64,000 bases of DNA from Macrothele yani (taxonomy: Eukaryota > Arthropoda > Arachnida > Araneae > Macrothelidae): NCBI GenBank assembly GCA_039090855.1, contig CM077011.1, positions 20,647,001 to 20,711,000 of the forward strand, given 5' to 3'. Shown here in pieces: positions 43,685 to 53,887 of the stretch. Every line of letters begins with the position of its first letter. Within the stretch, counting starts at the first letter, position 1. The notes under the pieces are model-generated. The model was not told the origin of the DNA and did no database searches. It was given only the letters and a program-made list of their open reading frames with translations. A program made the position numbers and the translations under genes.

Positions 43685-43880
43685 AACATATGAATGAATT
43701 CGTTGGAGATGGGTCCGGTTTCGAAATCCAAGGAAGCATGGATGTTGCGTTCGTCTTAAGGCACGGGCCGTATCTCGTTCCTGGAGTCAGCGACCCTAAA
43801 TCAGGGACGAGTAAAAATTCTTGTAACTCATTGAATCGCTCTTGGTGGTCGTTACACCCACCAATTAAAAAAACAAAACA
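43685..43880 (+). repeat. tRNA-derived SINE, family 1, partial copy
   Basis: Plus strand: a weakened box B (CCGGTTTCGAAATCC), then CATGGATGTTGCGTTCGTCT, 'CGTTCCTGGAGTCAGCGACC' and 'TTGGTGGTCGTTACACC', and an A-rich end (AAAAAAACAAAACAAA). The box A half is missing or unrecognisable. This is the most diverged of the four copies. Confidence 0.6.
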
Positions 43881-43884
43881 AATA

Positions 43885-44970
43885 TGCAAAAGATTGCGGT
43901 TTCTAAACATGGGTATTACAAAAGAAAGGGAGATTCAGATCTATCAATTTTCTAAGTCTTAGAAGTGAACTTCATGTGATTACTTGTCAGTTGTTGTCAG
44001 TCAAAATTTAATGAAAAGAAAAGGTACAAAATACTTTACATGAAAAAAACTAAATTATGTTTTTTTTTTTTTACTATTGGGCAAATATATGCATAAATAT
44101 TACCTATTTTATATTGTCAAATGGCTAAAAAAATGTGAAAGGATCATACCTGCCAGACATCTTTGACAAGAAATTTAATTTCGGTGCAGGAAATCAGATT
44201 CCGTGTAATTGCCATCGTCCCTCACTGAGATGAAAATCGGGCACAGGACCTCATAAACTTTAGCGAAGCTATTTACCAAGTCAGTAGAATCTTTACGACA
44301 CAACAAAAGCGACTGGTGCGGAAGAGAATGGAGCATTTAAGGGAAAATGCATTAAGTTTAACAACCGTAAGCATATCTCGAGCGCATTTTCGATTGCAAA
44401 CATGTGCGCACAGAAACATGAGATTCAGACTATGTCATAAATTTGTTTTATAGAAGAATTTTCCAACATATAAAACTTAATTACCAGTTTAAAAGAGAAT
44501 GAAAGAAAGCTACCTCAGAAGCGCGCCTTAAAATATATATTCTTTTTTTCTTGCTCTTTTCGTCGGGTTTAATCGGCAGAAACTAGGCGCAAACTACGAA
44601 ATTTAATATTCATCGCGGTCCAAGAATATTTTTTTCTCCTCGAAAATTCTGACCTTAGAATGATTTTGATATAAAGACCTTAATTACACTTTCAGCTCGT
44701 GGTTTTATATTTAATGGTTATTGTTCGAAAGTAGGAAGAAGAAAAGGCTTTGCATATTTTATTAGAAACAGTGGCGGCGCCATAGGTCTGAGGAACTGCG
44801 TCACGTCCTGGATTGATACTCTCTTATCTCCTCCTCGCCGGGTAGTATCGTATTCGGCCACCTATTCATTTGGAAGGTGTTTTCCATTTCGGGGGACGGG
44901 AAAAGCCATTAAAGAGAGCATTTACAGCCGACAAGAAGTACAATGGAGAAGGGATAAATGTGAATAACTT
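43885..44970. other. Intronic DNA, nothing recognised
   Basis: AT-rich intron between a SINE and the teneurin exon. There is a poly(T) stretch near 44060. No coding signal. Confidence 0.45.
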
Positions 44971-44978
44971 TTACTTAC

Positions 44979-45083
44979 TATCTGCGCAGTCATGTCCAAT
45001 ATATCCTGGGAAACAATGACATTTCCCCAGATGGCAGTTTCCATGGAGATGACAGCTGTTTGGACATGATGTAGGCACGTCAC
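44979..45083 (-). CDS. Ten-m: Teneurin, exon with EGF repeat 1
   Basis: The 105-bp exon has an acceptor TTTTGTTTCAG (45084-45094) and donor GTAAGT (44973-44978), phase 1 in and out, and no stop. It encodes 'CPNSCHLHGNCHLGKCHCFP' continuing GYIGHDC, a six-cysteine EGF module of the tenascin/teneurin type. It joins in frame to the exon at 62428-62539 upstream (split Arg codon) and to 19356-19550 downstream (split Ser codon). In teneurins this module sits on the extracellular side, just after the membrane-proximal linker. Confidence 0.88.
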
Positions 45084-45349
45084 CTGAAACAAAATGGAAG
45101 CATGAAGCGAGGCAGAAAAAATATCCAACTTACGATTATTAAGATATTTCACATCACTTTCTTGCAAACAACATAAATGCAGCCAATGAAAAATGCATTA
45201 TTTTATTAGTAGCATTTGATAAACCGGTGGAATTCATAAATTTAAAAATTAATGTGCTTCTTTTAATCAAAACCGCTTAAAGACAGTTCACAGAAAACTT
45301 ATTTTTTATTTAAACTTACTAACAAGTAATATATAGGTACAGTGTACAG

Positions 45350-45800
45350 CAGTGGCCTCCAAACTACGGTCCGAGGGCCAAATTACGCCTCGAGGTAACA
45401 CCTTCTGGTTGTTGGACCTTGCATTTCTATCAGACATTACAGACAATCTCAATCAACTCAATTTGAATTCGCGTGAGAAAGATAAACTCGCACATGAGTT
45501 TATTTTATTTTATTTTTTTTGTCTAGAGTCTTTCTAATCGAAATTCAAACTGTTCAAGCGATGGTTAGCAGAGCATCTTGCAAATATATGTGGTACAACA
45601 TGTCCGATAAATTTGTTTTTGATGTTGAGAACTAAGTTTCAAAGACGTTTTGTTGGGTTTTACAAGCATGCAAAACCATTCCATCTATTGCAGGACCCAT
45701 TTAATTTTACGGTTGGTGATGCCGAGGAGAATTTACAGTTCGAAGGGTTAGATTTGCCATCTAATGACAATTTGAAATCATTGTTTAAGAGATAAAGTTT
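45350..45800 (+). pseudogene. hAT transposon remnant with internal deletion
   Basis: The start CAGTGGCCTCCAAACTACGG is a typical hAT end. After about 200 bp a plus-strand frame (45613-45795) reads 'LRTKFQRRFVGFYKHAKPFH' and later 'ENLQFEGLDLPSNDNLKSLF'. This resembles the C-terminal part of animal hAT transposases of the Charlie/ZBED type (F--RF-DF ... NLQ-ELI-LQ-ND-LK). The catalytic core is missing. The right end was not identified. Confidence 0.6.
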
Positions 45801-45829
45801 TTATAACCTTTTACAAATCCGGACACTGT

Positions 45830-45905
45830 TGGGATCGAATCCCAGATCTCTCGAGACCTAGCCGAGTGTGTTCGCCTTACGTTAGGGTGCCAACAGTTCA
45901 CGGTG
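45830..45905 (-). repeat. tRNA-like SINE head, family 2
   Basis: In reverse: CCTAACGTAAGGCGAACACA CTCGG, 'GAGAGATCTGGGATTCGATC' CC. It is nearly the same as the head inside the inverted repeat at 46.4-46.6 kb. No body of the family follows it. Confidence 0.55.
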
Positions 45906-46044
45906 CCATGTGTGTTTATCTGTAGCATCTGACTTCACAAGTCAGTAGGGATGAGCTCTCAGCAACTGAGACATCTCCATCTGGTGGGGCTTAACGGTAC
46001 AAGCTATTAAATTATAGCTAATAAATTCAAAAGGCAAGAGTGAT

Positions 46045-46637
46045 AGTGAGAATCTTCCAAATACGTGGAGATAATGTAAACAGACAAAGTCATCGCTCTT
46101 TCCACGTCTTTCTGTAACCCTTTAACGACTACGACGCAAAAATATTTTATCACTCCAAATACTATAACGCCCAAAACTGTCACTTATTTGTTTAATAATT
46201 ATGACTGAGGGTGACTCATGCTGATCCCGCATAGGTCGAGAAAATTTGAAGAACAAGTAAGAGTAAGAAATCTGACTCACTCTAGACAGGCGTTTCGGGT
46301 CGCTATAGCCGTTTGTATGTACGGGCGTTTTGGGCGTTATGGTCGTTAAAGGGTTAATTAACACACAGCAACAGAAAAATTGATATCCGGACACCACTGA
46401 GATCGAACCCCAGATCTCTCGATAACAGAAAAACATACACAGCGCCGTGAATTGTTGACCACCGTAGCGTAAGGCGAACGCACTCAGCTAGTTATCGAGA
46501 GATCTGGGGTACGATCCTAGCGGTGTTCGGATAACAATTTTTCGGTTGCTGTGTGTTAATTAAAGAAAACAAAATCGTGGAAAGAGCGATGACTTTGTCT
46601 ATTCACATTGTCTCTACATATTTGGAAGATTTTCTCG
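46045..46637. repeat. Inverted pair of SINE family 2 copies, left arm split by a MITE
   Basis: The right arm (46486-46637) contains 'GTTATCGAGAGATCTGGGGT', 'GCTGTGTGTTAATTAA' and 'CGTGGAAAGAGCGATGACTT'. Its reverse complement is found on the left as 46358-46437 plus 46045-46117, on either side of the MITE at 46118-46353. About 50 bp with a tRNA-like box A region lie between the arms. This is either two head-to-head SINEs or a fold-back structure. The tail motif GTGGAAAGAGCGATGAC is shared with SINE family 3. Confidence 0.75.
46118..46353. mobile_element. TTAA-type MITE, single-core copy (236 bp)
   Basis: The ends CCCTTTAACGACTACGACGC and, in reverse, CCCTTTAACGACCATAACGC are a good terminal inverted repeat. 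GTAA precedes and TTAA follows. The opposite arm of the surrounding inverted repeat has uninterrupted TTAATTAA at this point, which shows that TTAA was the target and that the left copy has mutated to GTAA. The interior holds one copy of the unit that is repeated 14 times in the sibling at 55704-57306. Confidence 0.85.
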
Positions 46638-46705
46638 AACTTTGCATGATTTCCCTGCAGGGGTCTGTCCCGAAATATCAAGAACAGTAGCGCAGCGAAA
46701 ACTTC

Positions 46706-47210
46706 TTGCTTGGCCACGCAAATCTTTGCGTAAACGTAAACAACTGTATGTTCATCCATACAGTTTGTTCACGAACTGAAAGCGCCATACCAAGAAAAAA
46801 GAATGAGATAGTGTCAGTAGTTTCAGGCATTTGTTACGGATTGAACGGACATCTTGGACTACAGCTTTTTTCCGACGAAGCGTGGATTCACTTATCGGTA
46901 TACACAAACGCCCAAAACACGCGTATGTGTGCAGCAAATCCTCACGCATTTATCGATAAACCACTTTTCGTACAAAAAAGTGAAGTCTGGTGCGCACTGT
47001 CACTTCGGCGGATCACTGGGCCCATCTTCGTTCAGAATACGGTCACAAGAGCCGTCTACATGAAACGTTTTCAGGCATTCATTAACCAACTGCACCCTGA
47101 AGAGCTGACCACTGGATAATCTCAACAAGATGGGGCAACTTGCCATGCATCATATATGAGTATGGCTGAAATTGAGTTATTGTTTGGTGATCGCGTGATA
47201 ACCGTTTAGT
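46706..47210 (+). pseudogene. IS630/Tc1-mariner superfamily transposase, C-terminal part
   Basis: A plus-strand frame of 137 codons ends at TAA (47117-47119) and would continue to 47210. It contains 'LGLQLFSDEAWIHLSVYTNA' (first catalytic Asp in SDEAW), 'HAFIDKPLFVQKSEVWCALS' and 'RITGPIFVQNTVTRAVYMKR'. After the stop comes 'QQDGATCHASYMSMAEIELL' FGDRVIT, the second Asp box. This set (FSDEAWFHLSGYVN ... QQDGATCHT) belongs to a distinct group of insect and arthropod mariner-like transposases. The third acidic box and the N-terminus are missing. Confidence 0.75.
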
Positions 47211-47217
47211 GTCTTTT

Positions 47218-47405
47218 TGTAAACTTGTATAAAATTCGCTAAGCTTTCACCCTTCACTGGAAGGTTTTCTCAGGGCAATGTAGACATAAAAGGCATTTAT
47301 ATGATAAACATAAACGCATTTACATAAATGCTGATACATAAATGCAAATACATAAATGCATTTATGTAGGCATTTATGTCTACATTGCCTTGAGAAAGCT
47401 TGACG
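47218..47405. repeat. Fold-back inverted repeat, A/T-rich
   Basis: The left arm 'AAACTTGTATAAAATTCGCT' AAGCTTTC ... 'GGGCAATGTAGACATAAA' pairs with the right arm 'TTTATGTCTACATTGCC' TTGAGAAAGCTTGACGAATC TTTATGCAAGTTTA. The left arm has an extra 18 bp (ACCCTTCACTGGAAGGTT) that forms a hairpin. Read in reverse it gives CTGAGAA-hairpin-GAAA, reminiscent of the hammerhead core of the other two fold-backs, with the key G changed. The centre is rich in CATTTATG/CATAAATG. Confidence 0.65.
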
Positions 47406-47572
47406 AATCTTTATGCAAGTTTACTTCACGAAAATAAATGGATATACTACGCTATAAGCGTTCCTTGTGTATTCACAACCTGGTATATTTAAAAATAAGA
47501 TTCTTATGGCATTGAAGAACAACATCTGCGAGGCACTGGCAGTGATTACGCCGGAGCAATTGGCGCTAACTT

Positions 47573-49468
47573 TCCGAAATATGTAGTCTCGTGTTCAAAC
47601 CTGTCTCGATGCACAGGGAAGACACGTTCAACATCTTTTATATGCTTCTGTTTCCCATGGATGAAGGTATGTTCTTACCAAATATCATTCAATTACTGTA
47701 ATTATTCCGAAATACGGAGTCTGATGCTCAAGTCTGTCTTGATGCACAGGGTAGACACTTTTAACATCTCTTATGATATGGTTCTGTTTCCCCATGGATG
47801 AAGGTATGTTCTTACCAAATATCATTCAATTGCTGTAATTATTCCGAAATTTATAGTCTCGTGTTCAAGTCTGTCTTGATGCACAGGACGGACACTTTCA
47901 ACATCTCTTATAACATGGTTCTGTTTTCCATGGATGAAGGTATGTTCTTACCAAATATCATTCAATTGCTGTAATTATTCCGAAATTTATAGTCTCGTGT
48001 TCAAGTCTGTCTTGATGCACAGGGCGGACACTTTCAACATATCTTATAATATATTTCTGTTTTCCATGGATGAAGGTATGTTCTTACCAAATATCATTCA
48101 ATTACTGTAATTATTCCAAAATATGGAGTCTGATGTTGAAGTCTGTCTTGAAGCACTGAGCGGACACTTTCAACATATCTTATGATATGGTTCCGTTTTG
48201 CCATGGATGAAAGTATGTCCTTACCAAATATCATTCAATTACTGTAATTATTCTGAAATTTATAGTCTCGTGTTCAAGTCTGTCTTGATGCACAGGGCGG
48301 ACACTTTCAACATCTCTTATAATATGGTTCTGTTTTCCATGGATGAAGGTATGTTCTTACCAAATATCATTCAATTACTGTAATTATTCCAAAATATGGA
48401 GTCTCGTGTTGAAGCCTGTCTCGATGCACTGAGTGGACACTTTCAACATATCTTATGATATGGTTCCGTTTTGCATGGATGAAAGTTGTCCTTACCAAAT
48501 ATCATTCAATTACTGTAATTATTCTGAAATTTATAGTCTCGTGTTCAAGTCTGTCTTGATGCACAGGGCGGACACTTTCAACATCTCTTATAATATGGTT
48601 CTGTTTTCCATGGATGAAGGTATGTTCTTACCAAATATCATTCAATTACTGTAATTATTCCAAAATATGGAGTCTCGTGTTGAAGCCTGTCTCGATGCAC
48701 TGAGCGGACACTTTCAACATATCTTATGATATGGTTCCGTTTTGCATGGATGAAAGTTGTCCTTACCAAATATCATTCAATTACTGTAATTATTCTGAAA
48801 TTTATAGTCTCGTGTTCAAGTCTGTCTTGATGCACAGGGCGGACACTTTCAACATCTCTTATAATATGGTTCTGTTTTCCATGGATGAAGGTATGTTCTT
48901 ACCAAATATCATTCAATTACTGTAATTATTCCAAAATATGGAGTCTCGTGTTGAAGCCTGTCTCGATGCACTGAGCGGACACTTTCAACATATCTTATGA
49001 TATGGTTCCGTTTTGCATGGATGAAAGTTGTCCTTACCAAATATCATTCAATTACTGTAATTATTCTGAAATTTATAGTCTCGTGTTCAAGTCTGTCTTG
49101 ATGCACAGGGCGGACACTTTCAACATCTCTTATAATATGGTTCTGTTTTGCATGGATGAAGGTATGTTCTTACCAAATATCATTCAATTACTGTAATTAT
49201 TCCAAAATATGGAGTCTCGTGTTGAAGCCTGTCTCGATGCACTGAGCGGACACTTTCAACATATCTTATGATATGGTTCCGTTTTGCATGGATGAAAGTT
49301 GTCCTTACCAAATATCATTCAATTACTGTAATTATTCTGAAATTTATAGTCTCGTGTTCAAGTCTGTCTTGATGCACAGGGCGGACACTTTCAACATGTC
49401 TTATGATATGGTTCCGTTTCTCACGAATAAAGGTATGTTCTTACCAAATATCATTCAATTACTCTAAT
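47573..49468. repeat. Satellite-like array: ~135-bp monomer, 271-bp higher-order unit
   Basis: About 14 monomers contain 'TGTTCTTACCAAATATCATT', 'TAATTATTCCGAAAT' and 'GTCTGTCTTGATGCACAGGG'. From about 48.2 kb two monomer types alternate, giving a 271-bp dimer (identical frames start at 48731, 49002 and 49273). The first half shows only the ~135-bp period. Dimers are nearly identical, so amplification of the dimer was recent. The ATG frames that repeat here are by-products and lack coding features. Confidence 0.9.
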
Positions 49469-49568
49469 GCTTCATAATATTATTAACAAAAACTTTGGTA
49501 AAGTAGCAAGTAAGGCACCCTGTATTAAATTAGTTCTGCTCAGTACAGCACCTTTTGTTTCTCTAGAG

Positions 49569-50019
49569 CAGTGGGGTCTTCAACCTTTTCTGAATAGCGG
49601 ACATGAGAAAGTGGACTAGGACTCAAAAGGAATAGTAAAACTCAAAAGGAATAGTAAAACTGCATGTGTTTTATTTTGGATATAGATTATTTTAGATAAT
49701 TTTTGAACCCTATAACTTATCTTTCGTAAAAATCAACGATGCAATTTACATGATATTTATGTTACAAAGAAGTTCAAAGTAGGTACCTGATGTGCCTACA
49801 ATTTTCAGTACTCGTTAAAAATTTCAGTTATTTAAATAATCGTAGCATAGATCAGAGCAGATTTCAGAATTCAAAGTCGATGTACCCAAGATACTTGAAT
49901 ATTCATTTCTCCATTTCGAAAATTTATTTTTCTCTATTTTAGAATTTCCTTTCGGCACAATGTCTCGCAGTCCATTTAAAAGTATTCTGCGGGAGACGAC
50001 AGGTTGAAGAGCCCTGCTG
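49569..50019. mobile_element. hAT-like non-autonomous element (candidate)
   Basis: The ends CAGTGGGGTCTTCAACCTTT and, in reverse, CAGCAGGGCTCTTCAACCTG resemble each other and hAT ends. The flanking 8-mers (CTCTAGAG / TAAAGAAA) do not match, so the target duplication is lost or the ends are wrong. The interior is non-coding, AT-rich, about 450 bp. Confidence 0.45.
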
Positions 50020-50029
50020 TAAAGAAACT

Positions 50030-50385
50030 CTTGCGTTATTTGCAATAAGTGGCAACGCTTGATGAATGCTTTAGATGCGTGGCCGGATCATAAAATTGGA
50101 AATTCTGATCTCGGGTTGCCTTTCCAAAGAAAGGCTTGTGCAGACCTATAAGTAATTGAAGAACTAAATGCTTAATGAAATATATGAAATTAAGTAATAC
50201 AATTAAAGAAACAAAGTACGTAATAATCTTTTGGCTGCGTAACATTAATAACGTTCGCGTTTTAAAACACCTTGCACAACGAATTCAAAATTAACAAAAA
50301 AGATGACACCGGATGATTTTCGGGAGTAATGAGCACGTCTTTTGAATCCGTTCTGACGCAAATTAAATTTATCAAAGCTATTAAA
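50030..50385. other. Intronic DNA, nothing recognised
   Basis: No domain or repeat was recognised. Confidence 0.4.
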
Positions 50386-50389
50386 ATTC

Positions 50390-51650
50390 AATGGAACCGG
50401 TATTGAAAGCAATAGTATCTGACGGAAAGTCTATGAGTTACTTGAAAATTTTGAATTTATAGGAAAAACATGTCACACTAGAAACACTATCCAACAAAGA
50501 AGGATTTTTTTAAATCGGACTCCTAGAAGTCGAGATATTGACAAATATAAGATATATATAAAGGCCCCATGCCGTAGAAACCGTGAACTATTATAAGAAG
50601 AAAATGTTTCTAAAATGTTTGTCGGCATGAGTGGTATCGGTCTACAAAGACGTTATTTTCAATCGAGAATTTAGAAGCTCATATTTTGCTGCAAATACAT
50701 CAGAAGCGGAAATTAAGGTTTACGCCCACTGGTGGCCAAACCATTTTTTTACAAAAATTAGAAATTATGTGCAAACGGTTTCCCATCAGGAGCTGTATCA
50801 GGTGCAAAAAGAATTTTTCAGATCGGAGATTTAGAAGCAGAGATATAGGGGAACACGCAATTTACCCTTACGCCCCTAGCGGAAAGTCTATGAACTACTT
50901 GAAAATTTTGAAATTATATGAAAAACATGTCACACGGAAAACACTATCCAACAAAGAAAATGTTTTTCAAATCGGACTCCTAGAAGTCGAGATATTGACA
51001 AAAATAAGATATACATCTACGCCCCCTAACGGAGAAACTGTGAAATATTTTAGGAAGAAAATATCTCGTAAAAGGTTTATCGATGTGAATGGCATCAGTA
51101 CACGAAAGAATTTTTCAATCGATATTTAAGAAGCTCAGATTTTATGGCAAATACATCAGAAGCGAAAATTAACACTTACACCACCTGGGGGCCAAAGTAT
51201 TCTTTACCAAAGATTCGAAATTATATGCAAAAGATTGTGCATTAGGAGATGTATCCGCTGAAAAAAATTTCAAATCGGAGTTTTAGAAGAGGCGTTATCG
51301 GAAAAAATGCAATTTACTTTTACTCCCCCTAGCGAAAAATCTATGCGTAATTTGAAAACGAAACTATATCCAAATTACTCTTCGACATAAATGGAATCGA
51401 AAGATAAGAGATTTTTTCAATCGGATGTTTAGAAGCAAATATGTGGAATAAAACGTATTTTTGAAATCGACATCATCTGCATGTATGCCCTCTAGCGGCG
51501 AAATTGTACATCGTAAAAAAAAAAACGAAAAAAAAAGATCATCATTCGCATATTTCAAGCTTTCGAATGCGAAACGAATTTTTCAAATCGGACTAATAGT
51601 TGCAGAGATGCCGTGGGTACGACGGACGGACGGACGGACAAACCGATATT
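50390..51650. repeat. Degenerate tandem array ending in a GACG run
   Basis: Phrases recur at intervals: 'ACATGTCACACTAGAAACAC' / ACATGTCACACGGAAAACAC (near 50468 and 50927), 'AATCGGACTCCTAGAAGTCG' AGATATTGAC (50514 and 50973), 'GCAAATACATCAGAAGCG' (50692 and 51147) and variants of 'GTGGCCAAA'. The long-range period is about 457 bp, built from shorter diverged units. The array closes with GACGGACGGACGGACGGACA at 51621-51640, like the array at 1086-2337. Confidence 0.7.
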
Positions 51651-51654
51651 ATAA

Positions 51655-52475
51655 GCACGATCTTTTTTTACAAAAGACGTGCTAAAAATAGTGCTATAGC
51701 ACTGTTAGTATACCGTAATACAGTATGTATGCGTGAAATTTTTTTTTACAGTATTTTCATTGAGAGTTGGATTTAAAAAAATATCCGGATGTCTCCTTAT
51801 TAGAACAATGCCTCAAAATTTCTTCCAGTTCGTCCATGTCCTTTAAAGGTTTCGAATTATCTGCCTGTTTCATCGCAAAACGAGTTATAGTTTGGAACGC
51901 AGAGAAAGTTTCTGAAATTTTACCGTCTGCGCCAGAGACCAAGGGACTTTCACGTCTTCATTATCTTAACCAGTGTTGGGTAAATTCTGTGACTCAACTG
52001 TCCTACTGTTAATCACATGATCCATAACTTCGACATCTGTTAAAATGTCTGAATTAAGGGCATCGCCTTCCCAAACTTCTCTTTCTGTAAGAAGGAGAGA
52101 ACTCAGGCTAAAAAGTTGAGAGTGGAGAGCATTCGCCTTCTGTATAAACCCTCACCCTTCCCGATATTCCTGATCTCTAGTTGAAGTAGAATAGTTAAAG
52201 AAAGCCACTTTCTCCACCTAGTGAAAGTACGGCTATACCGTAATCCAGTCCACTGTTCCCTCTCCATCATTTGCATAACTGAAACAAAAGATGACTCAGT
52301 TGGTTTCAAGATGAAGAGGGACGGATCAGTATCATTAAAAAGGAAAAGAAAAGAGTTGCTAGAGGGCGCAAAGAGAATGTATTTTTCTATCCTGATGAAA
52401 CATCAGTTACTCTAAACCGGCAATTCATGTTAGCGCGCTAATATTAAAAGAACAAAAAGAAACACAGAAAGCACT
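51655..52475. other. Intronic DNA, nothing recognised
   Basis: Short frames without recognised domains. Confidence 0.4.
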
Positions 52476-52479
52476 TAAT

Positions 52480-53800
52480 ATGTATGAACATAGTCGGGGA
52501 AATTAGAAATATTTCATTTGGTTATATGAATGTCAGCCTCCTATCAGTGGTTTATAAAATCTTCACTAAAGTTCTTTCACACCGCTTGAAGGTAACACTG
52601 GACATGGCTCAACCGAGAGAACAAGCTGGATTCAGGACTGGATACAGCACTATAGATCATGTCCACGTACTGAGAGAAATAATTGAAAGAGCGAGGGAAT
52701 ATGAACTTCCATTGTGCATGGCTTTTATCGATTATGAAAAAGCCTTTGATTCTGTAAAACCATCAGCAGTTACAATGACTCTGAAATCCTGCGGTATTGA
52801 AGATGCATACATTAATATTATTAATAACATCTATGAAAATGCAAGGGCAAAGATTCGGCTGCTTGAAAATACAACACACATAAAAATTAGAAAGGGACTG
52901 AGACAAGGTGACACCATATCTCCGAAGCTCTTCAATGCCACATTGGAAAATGTCTTTCAATCCCTGAACTGGAAAAACAAAAGGATAAATATTAATGGAG
53001 ATTATCTAACCCAGCTTTCTTTTGCTGATGACGTAGTCATTTTTGCAACTACCCCATCAGAGCTGCAGAGTATGATCCAGGAACTTGCTCACAAGAGTAA
53101 AGAAGTGGGATTAAAAATGAACTTTCATAAGACAATAGTGATGTTCAATGCTTTTACAAGAAATGAAGATTTATCGATTGATGGAGAAAAGCTGGAGATA
53201 ACAGACACGTACGTTTATCTTGGACAGCAGATATCAAGTGAGGGTCACATTGATAATCGGTGTACAAAACTTGCCTGAAGAGCTTTCGGAAGAAACAGCA
53301 TAATTTTCAAGAGCAATATGCCATTATGTTTTAAAAGAAAAGTGTTTGATCAATGCATCCTTCCAGTGCTTACGTATGGTGCAGAGACGTGGACCTTAAC
53401 TAAAAGAGACATACAAAGGCTGCAGACAACTCAAAGCAGCATGGAGAGGTGCATGCTTGGTGTAACCAGGAGAGATAAGAACATTAACTCGTGGATCAGA
53501 AAAATGACAAGAGTGGAATACATCATGGTCAGAGTTAAATCCCTGAAATGGCAATGGGCTGGACATACTGCTAGAAGGACAGACCATCGATGGATAACCG
53601 AAATTTTAGATTGGATTCCAAGGGACAGGAAAAGACACAGAAGAAGACCACATGGGCAATGGGTGGATGAAATTCGAAAGTATGCGGGAGTGACATGGCG
53701 GAGACTGGCACAAGACAGACCGTTGTGGAGGAAACTTGGGGAGACCTTCGTCTAGCAGTGGATCGATAATGCTTGACAATGATGATGATGATATGAATAT
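52480..53800 (+). pseudogene. RTE-like LINE, 5'-truncated, one interruption
   Basis: The frame 52484-53278 has 'LLSVVYKIFTKVLSHRLKVT' (RT motif 2a region), 'MAFIDYEKAFDSVKP' (motif A Asp), 'LRQGDTISPKLFNATLEN' (motif B) and 'LSFADDVVIFATTPSELQSM' (motif C, FADD). It is interrupted at 53276 (TGA where relatives have Trp; the EEINRR segment is also deleted) and continues at 53318-53755 to 'RRLAQDRPLWRKLGETFV', with TAG just before the usual QQW end. The 3' tail is (ATG)n at 53778-53792. The endonuclease domain is absent. Confidence 0.88.
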
Positions 53801-53887
53801 AACACATAGGGTACAGAAGTCGAACATATGAACTGGTCAGTCCGTATATAGAAACTAACGATGGAAAACCGGTTAATGTACGCCAGA

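Noticed and set aside
48198..49467. Repeated 61-73-codon frames with Met-Cys-rich sequence
   Set aside because: They follow the 271-bp satellite period and have no coding features.
18456..53755. RTE C-terminal domain as a host gene (opposite-strand frames full of His/Ser/Phe)
   Set aside because: The opposite-strand frames near 18414-18836, 53396-53827 and 60143-60800 are shadows of the LINE coding strand.
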